This document shows, piece by piece, positions 60,263-64,000 of a stretch of 64,000 nucleotides of DNA; position 1 is the stretch's first letter; every line of letters starts with the position of its first letter. Under the pieces are notes generated by a model. The model saw only the letters and a list, made by a program, of their open reading frames with translations. It did no database searches and was not told the DNA's origin. The translations under genes and the position numbers were made by a program. This DNA comes from Opitutales bacterium (GTDB lineage Bacteria > Verrucomicrobiota > Verrucomicrobiia > Opitutales > Oceanipulchritudinaceae): the NCBI GenBank assembly GCA_016932335.1, contig JAFGCZ010000014.1, positions 62,001-126,000 on the forward strand, read 5' to 3'.

Positions 60263-61495
60263 ATGAGCAAAATCGAAATAGAAGGTCTGTATAAAATATT
60301 TGGCCCCAGAGCCAAGACGCAGGCCATGCCTTTGGTAAAAAAAGGAAAATCAAAAGCTGAAATCCTCAAACAAACCGGCTGTACGGTGGGAATCAACGAT
60401 GCCTCTTTTCAGATAGAAAAGGGGGAAATCTTTGTAATTATGGGGCTTTCGGGCAGCGGTAAATCCACTGTAATCCGCTGTTTGAACCGCCTGATCGAAC
60501 CAACATCCGGCTCGGTCAAAATTGACGGAGAGAACATCGTAAATCTCCCGCCGGAAAAGTTAAGAGAAGTGCGCCGGAAAAAGATGGGGATGGTTTTTCA
60601 GAAGTTTGGGCTCCTCCCTCATCGTTCGGTGATTGATAATGTGGCTTTCGGGCTGGAAATTCAGGGACTGGATAAAAACACCCGTCTGGAGAAAGCCAGG
60701 GAAGCGATTGATCTGGTCGGGCTGCAAGGCTACGAGGAGAGCATGACGCAGGCTCTCTCGGGCGGGATGCAGCAACGCGTTGGCCTGGCCAGAGCACTGG
60801 CCAACGATCCGGAAATTCTTTTGATGGATGAGGCATTCAGTGCGTTGGATCCTTTGATTCGCGTTGGGCTGCAAAACGAACTATTGGAGTTACAGGCCCG
60901 TATGCACAAAACCATCGTCTTCATCACACACGATCTGGACGAGGCCCTAAAGCTGGGAGACCGCATCGCTATTATGAAAGACGGTGAAGTGATTCAAATC
61001 GGCACACCTGAAGAAATCCTCACCGAACCGGCCAATGAGTATGTGCGCTCTTTTGTGGAGAATGTGGACCGCTCCAAGGTGATTACTGCGGGAACCGTAA
61101 TGGAAAAGCCATATGCACTGGCCGTCAACGACGACGGTCCTCACCTGGTGACCCGTAAAATGAAGCAAACGGGGCACTCCACCATCTTTGCGGTAGACCG
61201 TGAGCGCAACTTCCTCGGGTATGTGAGTATCGATGATTCCATTGAACTGACCAAAAAGGTTCCTCTGGCAGAAGATGATCAAGCCAAACGAAACATTAGA
61301 GGAATCATTCGCACGGATGTCGCAACCTGTTCGCCGGAAACATCTCTGAATGATCTGTTGAACAGTGCTGCGAACAGTAAAATGCCCATTGTTGTTACCG
61401 ACGAAAACGGAAAATTCAAAGGTATCGTGTCCCACGTGGCGCTGATCTCTGGCATTGCCGGCGATGAAACAAGCGAAACGGAGGTATGCTCATGA
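60263..61495 (+). CDS. proV: Osmolyte (glycine betaine/proline) ABC transporter ATP-binding protein
   Basis: 410 residues. Parts in order: an N-terminal helix specific to ProV/OpuAA (GLYKIFGPRAKTQAM), then Walker A GLSGSGKST (61-69), the Q-loop VFQKFGLLPH, signature LSGGMQQRVGLARAL (165-179), Walker B ILLMDEAFSALD, the His switch VFITHDLDEALKLG, and two CBS domains (about 280-405). In family members the CBS pair senses ionic strength and gates transport. It is followed by proW, whose ATG overlaps this gene's stop as ATGA, a sign of coupled translation. The substrate (betaine, proline or choline) is not decided by sequence. Confidence 0.95.
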   Translation: MSKIEIEGLYKIFGPRAKTQAMPLVKKGKSKAEILKQTGCTVGINDASFQIEKGEIFVIMGLSGSGKSTVIRCLNRLIEPTSGSVKIDGENIVNLPPEKLREVRRKKMGMVFQKFGLLPHRSVIDNVAFGLEIQGLDKNTRLEKAREAIDLVGLQGYEESMTQALSGGMQQRVGLARALANDPEILLMDEAFSALDPLIRVGLQNELLELQARMHKTIVFITHDLDEALKLGDRIAIMKDGEVIQIGTPEEILTEPANEYVRSFVENVDRSKVITAGTVMEKPYALAVNDDGPHLVTRKMKQTGHSTIFAVDRERNFLGYVSIDDSIELTKKVPLAEDDQAKRNIRGIIRTDVATCSPETSLNDLLNSAANSKMPIVVTDENGKFKGIVSHVALISGIAGDETSETEVCS

Positions 61496-62322
61496 AACTC
61501 TATGAGATTCCCGTCGGAGACTGGTTTGAGGCTCTGATCAAATTCTTTAAAACCACGTTTGACAGCCAGTTTGACGCCATTCGCGAAGGACTCGGCTTCC
61601 TGATTCACCAACTGGAGGCCGCTTTAATGATGCTGCCCTGGTGGGTTATGCTGATATTGATCACGGCACTGGTCTTTCGGCGAAGCGGCAAAGGCCTGGC
61701 CCTTTTTGCAGGTTTCGGTCTGCTTTTAATCCAGTCCATGGGACTTTGGAACGAAACGATGCTGACAGTAGCACTCGTCATCGTATCCACCACGATGGCC
61801 TTGTGCATCGGTATCCCCCTGGGAATATTGGCTGCGCGGAAGAGGCAAGTGGAACGCATACTGCGGCCGTTGCTGGACTTCATGCAGACCATGCCGGCTT
61901 TCGTTTACCTGATTCCCGCAGTTACCTTTTTCAGTCTTGGGATTGTCCCAGGGGCCTTCGCCACGATTATTTTTGCAATGCCTCCTGCAGTCAGGCTGAC
62001 TCAACTGGGGATAAAACAAGTCCCCGAAGAAGTAGTTGAAGCAGCTCAATCCTATGGAGCTACACCACGGCAACTGCTCCTTAAGGTGCAATTGCCCATC
62101 GCAATGCCAACGATACTGGCAGGCGTCAACCAAACCATCATGCTGTCCCTTTCCATGGTAGTGATTGCGGCAATGATTGGAGCCCCCGGACTTGGACGAG
62201 TGGTTTACGGTTCCATCCAGGCAATGGCCATCGGACGCGCCTTCGAAGGGGGATTGGCCATCGTTGTCATCGCCATTTTATTGGACCGCCTGACTCATTC
62301 CATTGCACAAAAACGGAAATAA
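61492..62322 (+). CDS. proW: Osmolyte ABC transporter permease
   Basis: 276 residues from ATG 61492, which has GGAGG eight bases before it and overlaps the proV stop; an ATG at 61486 is possible but badly spaced. There are about six membrane helices in the BPD_transp_1 fold. The EAA loop reads QVPEEVVEAAQSYGATPRQLLLKVQLPIAMPTILAG (two pieces, about 180-213). MPAFVYLIPAVTFFSLG is typical of ProW/OpuAB. It forms the inner-membrane channel with ProV. The proX-type gene follows after seven bases. Confidence 0.95.
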   Translation: MKLYEIPVGDWFEALIKFFKTTFDSQFDAIREGLGFLIHQLEAALMMLPWWVMLILITALVFRRSGKGLALFAGFGLLLIQSMGLWNETMLTVALVIVSTTMALCIGIPLGILAARKRQVERILRPLLDFMQTMPAFVYLIPAVTFFSLGIVPGAFATIIFAMPPAVRLTQLGIKQVPEEVVEAAQSYGATPRQLLLKVQLPIAMPTILAGVNQTIMLSLSMVVIAAMIGAPGLGRVVYGSIQAMAIGRAFEGGLAIVVIAILLDRLTHSIAQKRK

Positions 62323-62329
62323 CATTTAT

Positions 62330-63199
62330 ATGAAAAAACAAATCCGCAACGTAATCCTCCCCATAATCTCGGCTGCTGCATTGTTGCTGGCCGCCTGCGG
62401 CGCACCAGAAGACAGTGCTGCCGACAAACAGATTAAGATTGCCTACCCAAACTGGGCCGAGGGCATTGCCATGACTCAGTTGGTTGATCATTTATTGGAT
62501 GACATGGGCTACGATGTAGAACTAACCATGGCTGATCCGGGACTGATCTATGCATCTCTGGCCGAGGGCAGTCAGGACGTATTACTCGACGCCTGGCTTC
62601 CGATTACGCATGAGTCATACATGACTCAATACGGAAACAACCTCGATGATCTTGGAACCACTTTTGAAGGGGCAAGAATCGGGTTAGTGGTACCCTCTTA
62701 TGTTGACATCCAATCAATCGAAGAGCTACCGGCTCACGTTACTGAGTTCGAAGGCCAGATCATAGGAATTGGTCAGGGAGCCGGAATCATGAAAAAGACG
62801 ACTCTGGCACTCACTGAGTATAAACTGGGCGATTATGAACTGATTCCCTCCTCCGGCCCGGCCATGACTACGGCTTTGGATGAGGCGATTGAGGACAACA
62901 AGGCCATTGTCGTTACCGGCTGGCAACCGCACTGGAAGTTTGCCCGTTACGACCTAAAATTCCTGGAAGATCCCAAGGGAGTTTATGGTCAGGCAGAAGG
63001 CATCCACAAAATCACCCGTAAGGGCTTTGCCAAAGATCAGCCGGAAGCAGCTGCCCTACTCTCCAAAATGAAACTAACCGGGGAAGAGCTGGGAAGCCTG
63101 ATGGATGCCTTGCGCAATACCAAAACCGATGCAGAGCAATCCGCTGCGGTAGATACCTGGATTGAAACACATCAGGAATTGATCAACAGCTGGAAATAA
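62330..63199 (+). CDS. proX: Osmolyte-binding lipoprotein of the ABC transporter
   Basis: 289 residues from ATG 62330; nine more codons are open upstream but overlap proW. The N-terminus is a lipoprotein signal with lipobox LAAC (Cys23). The rest is the OpuAC/ProX substrate-binding fold: KIAYPNWAEGIAMTQLVDHLL, VLLDAWLPITHESYM, GIGQGAGIMKKTTLAL and VVTGWQPHWKFARYDL. The aromatic and Trp residues in these segments resemble the cation-binding cage used for betaine-type ligands (for example the Trp in DAWLP and GWQPHW). It would be anchored to the inner or outer membrane and deliver ligand to ProW. It is the last gene of the operon. Confidence 0.94.
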   Translation: MKKQIRNVILPIISAAALLLAACGAPEDSAADKQIKIAYPNWAEGIAMTQLVDHLLDDMGYDVELTMADPGLIYASLAEGSQDVLLDAWLPITHESYMTQYGNNLDDLGTTFEGARIGLVVPSYVDIQSIEELPAHVTEFEGQIIGIGQGAGIMKKTTLALTEYKLGDYELIPSSGPAMTTALDEAIEDNKAIVVTGWQPHWKFARYDLKFLEDPKGVYGQAEGIHKITRKGFAKDQPEAAALLSKMKLTGEELGSLMDALRNTKTDAEQSAAVDTWIETHQELINSWK

Positions 63200-63220
63200 T
63201 CTGTTTTTTGCAAATTATCT

Positions 63221-63257
63221 AAAAAAAGCGCCCCGTTCTTTTCGGGGCGCTTTTTTT
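63221..63257. terminator. Terminator between proX and the GH127-like gene
   Basis: The stem AAAAAAAGCGCCCC / GGGGCGCTTTTTTT with a 9-base loop works in both directions, ending the proVWX operon and the convergent GH127-like gene. Confidence 0.93.
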
Positions 63258-63276
63258 AAAGAGACGAACACCTGAA

Positions 63277-64000
63277 TTACTCGGTCCTAAGCAAACGCAA
63301 ACCGTAGATGCCTCCGGCCAGTTCCTTTACTGCGCGGAAGCGAACCGTCAATTTGTTGTCCGCAGCAGCATCAATGATCTCTGAAGGCAACGGATAGTGC
63401 TTATCGAATAACTTGTATCCATTGGATCCATCCAGTTCTTCTGTGGCAATCACGACACCGTTCACACTGATTTCAAAGGTACGCCCGGAATCTTCTCCGC
63501 TGTAAGTTACAGAAAGCTCCATTTGCTTTGCGTAACCGCGGGTATTGAGGGTGTACTGGAAATCTTTTCCATGCCTCCAGTGGTGTCCCTTATACATACC
63601 GGTCTCGGTGTCTTTTCCGGAAAAGTTGTGCTCCACCTCGGGCTGCTGTTCACCGATAGCAACAAAATCCAGAGTTGCGGCCTCGAGGCTGGCTTTAGCA
63701 GCCTCCTCCTCGCGTAGTTTCTCGCGGGAAGCAGACCATTCATCTCGAGTCATAGCATTCCAGTACATCTGATAACGCTGACCATGCAGATTGTAGAATG
63801 GAACCAGAGGCAAGCCATCTTGAGTAGAAGGTTCTACGATATCCTCTAGGAGAAAGTGCAATGGCCCTGAATCCTCATCCGCAGAAATATGAGAGAGCAA
63901 ATCCTCAGGCTCGGAAATGAGAACAGGAGCTTTATCCATAGGAACCAGCGAACCATGAGCAACGTGGCCCATACGACTATCGTCCGCATAAAGTCCCTCA
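63277..64000 (-). CDS. GH127-like beta-L-arabinofuranosidase, C-terminal part (5' end outside window)
   Basis: About 240 C-terminal residues; the frame is open through base 64000, so the start is outside. The segment SRMGHVAHGSLVPMDKAPVLI followed by SGPLHFLLED and PLVPFYNLHGQRYQMYWNAMT is the beta-sandwich pattern that follows the catalytic barrel in GH127-type proteins (DUF4986 region). The final 120 residues (FSGKDTETGMYKGHHWRHG, then FEISVNGVVIATEEL) form another sandwich of the DUF6805 type common at their C-termini. No catalytic residue is in the visible part. GH127 enzymes release L-arabinofuranose from arabinan-rich or hydroxyproline-linked glycans. The call rests on these accessory domains. 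Confidence 0.72.
   Translation of the reverse strand, partial: EGLYADDSRMGHVAHGSLVPMDKAPVLISEPEDLLSHISADEDSGPLHFLLEDIVEPSTQDGLPLVPFYNLHGQRYQMYWNAMTRDEWSASREKLREEEAAKASLEAATLDFVAIGEQQPEVEHNFSGKDTETGMYKGHHWRHGKDFQYTLNTRGYAKQMELSVTYSGEDSGRTFEISVNGVVIATEELDGSNGYKLFDKHYPLPSEIIDAAADNKLTVRFRAVKELAGGIYGLRLLRTE

Overview
The window looks like chromosome of a marine Verrucomicrobiota bacterium, most likely Opitutia (a Puniceicoccales/Opitutales-like organism). The evidence is the style of the genes. There are large TonB-dependent receptors with a 'VLSPFEV'-type N-terminus and no SusD partner. There is a six-gene TonB2-like energiser, and an ECF sigma factor next to a membrane Ser/Thr kinase. Glycan degradation is extensive and Gram-negative lipid A synthesis (lpxD) is present. 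No rRNA, tRNA, CRISPR array, prophage or insertion sequence was seen. The placement is inferred from protein families, not from a marker gene.

Layout. (1) 1-5134: an outer-membrane energy module, DUF3450 (partial), a TtpC-like MotA/TolQ/ExbB protein, ExbB, ExbD, TonB and a TPR protein, closed by a terminator. (2) 5243-9534: housekeeping genes pyrE, an HtrA/DegP protease, prs and lpxD. (3) 9613-15176: accessory enzymes, namely a subtype-B-tannase-like esterase with a Gly/Pro-rich insert, a cytoplasmic GH43, a secreted beta-propeller lactonase-like protein and an RDD membrane protein. (4) 15177-27990: a beta-glucan (laminarin-type) locus with a LacI regulator, TonB-dependent receptor, large phosphorylase-like protein, GH17, GH16, GPH-family transporter and GH30. 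Three copies of the operator-like motif TGCAC-N3-AATGCA lie upstream of the receptor/phosphorylase pair and of the transporter. (5) 28308-34556: a glycerol regulon, glpD, an OprB-like porin, glpK, glpF and a divergent DeoR/GlpR regulator.

(6) 34564-43177: signalling and envelope genes. These are a hybrid histidine kinase with an ABC-type substrate-binding sensor, a YdcF protein, a FUSC-family membrane protein, an orphan Nif11-like small protein, a soluble PAS histidine kinase with a four-cysteine cluster, and a CE2-like SGNH esterase. (7) 43263-47024: a compact operon of an ArsR regulator with a CxxC, an alginate-export-like porin, a TDT/SLAC1-family transporter fused to a DUF6858-like domain, and a thioredoxin. 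A 15-base AT-rich element is repeated before the first two genes. This is the best candidate here for an undescribed system. (8) 47050-51160: an AraC remnant, a Ser/Thr kinase plus ECF sigma factor pair, and a divergent malectin-like protein. (9) 51297-58508: a second glycan locus with a TonB-dependent receptor, a frameshifted GH43 and a GH27 alpha-galactosidase. (10) 58872-63199: an outer-membrane porin followed by a proVWX-type osmolyte ABC transporter. (11) 63277-64000: the C-terminal end of a GH127-like protein.

How the parts fit. The TonB module can power both receptors. In the beta-glucan locus, secreted GH16, GH17 and GH30 enzymes would cut beta-1,3 backbones and beta-1,6 branches, the transporter would import oligosaccharides, and the signal-less phosphorylase-like protein would act in the cytoplasm. 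The glycerol and osmolyte operons each carry their own outer-membrane porin beside the inner-membrane transporter. All functions are inferred from sequence alone.
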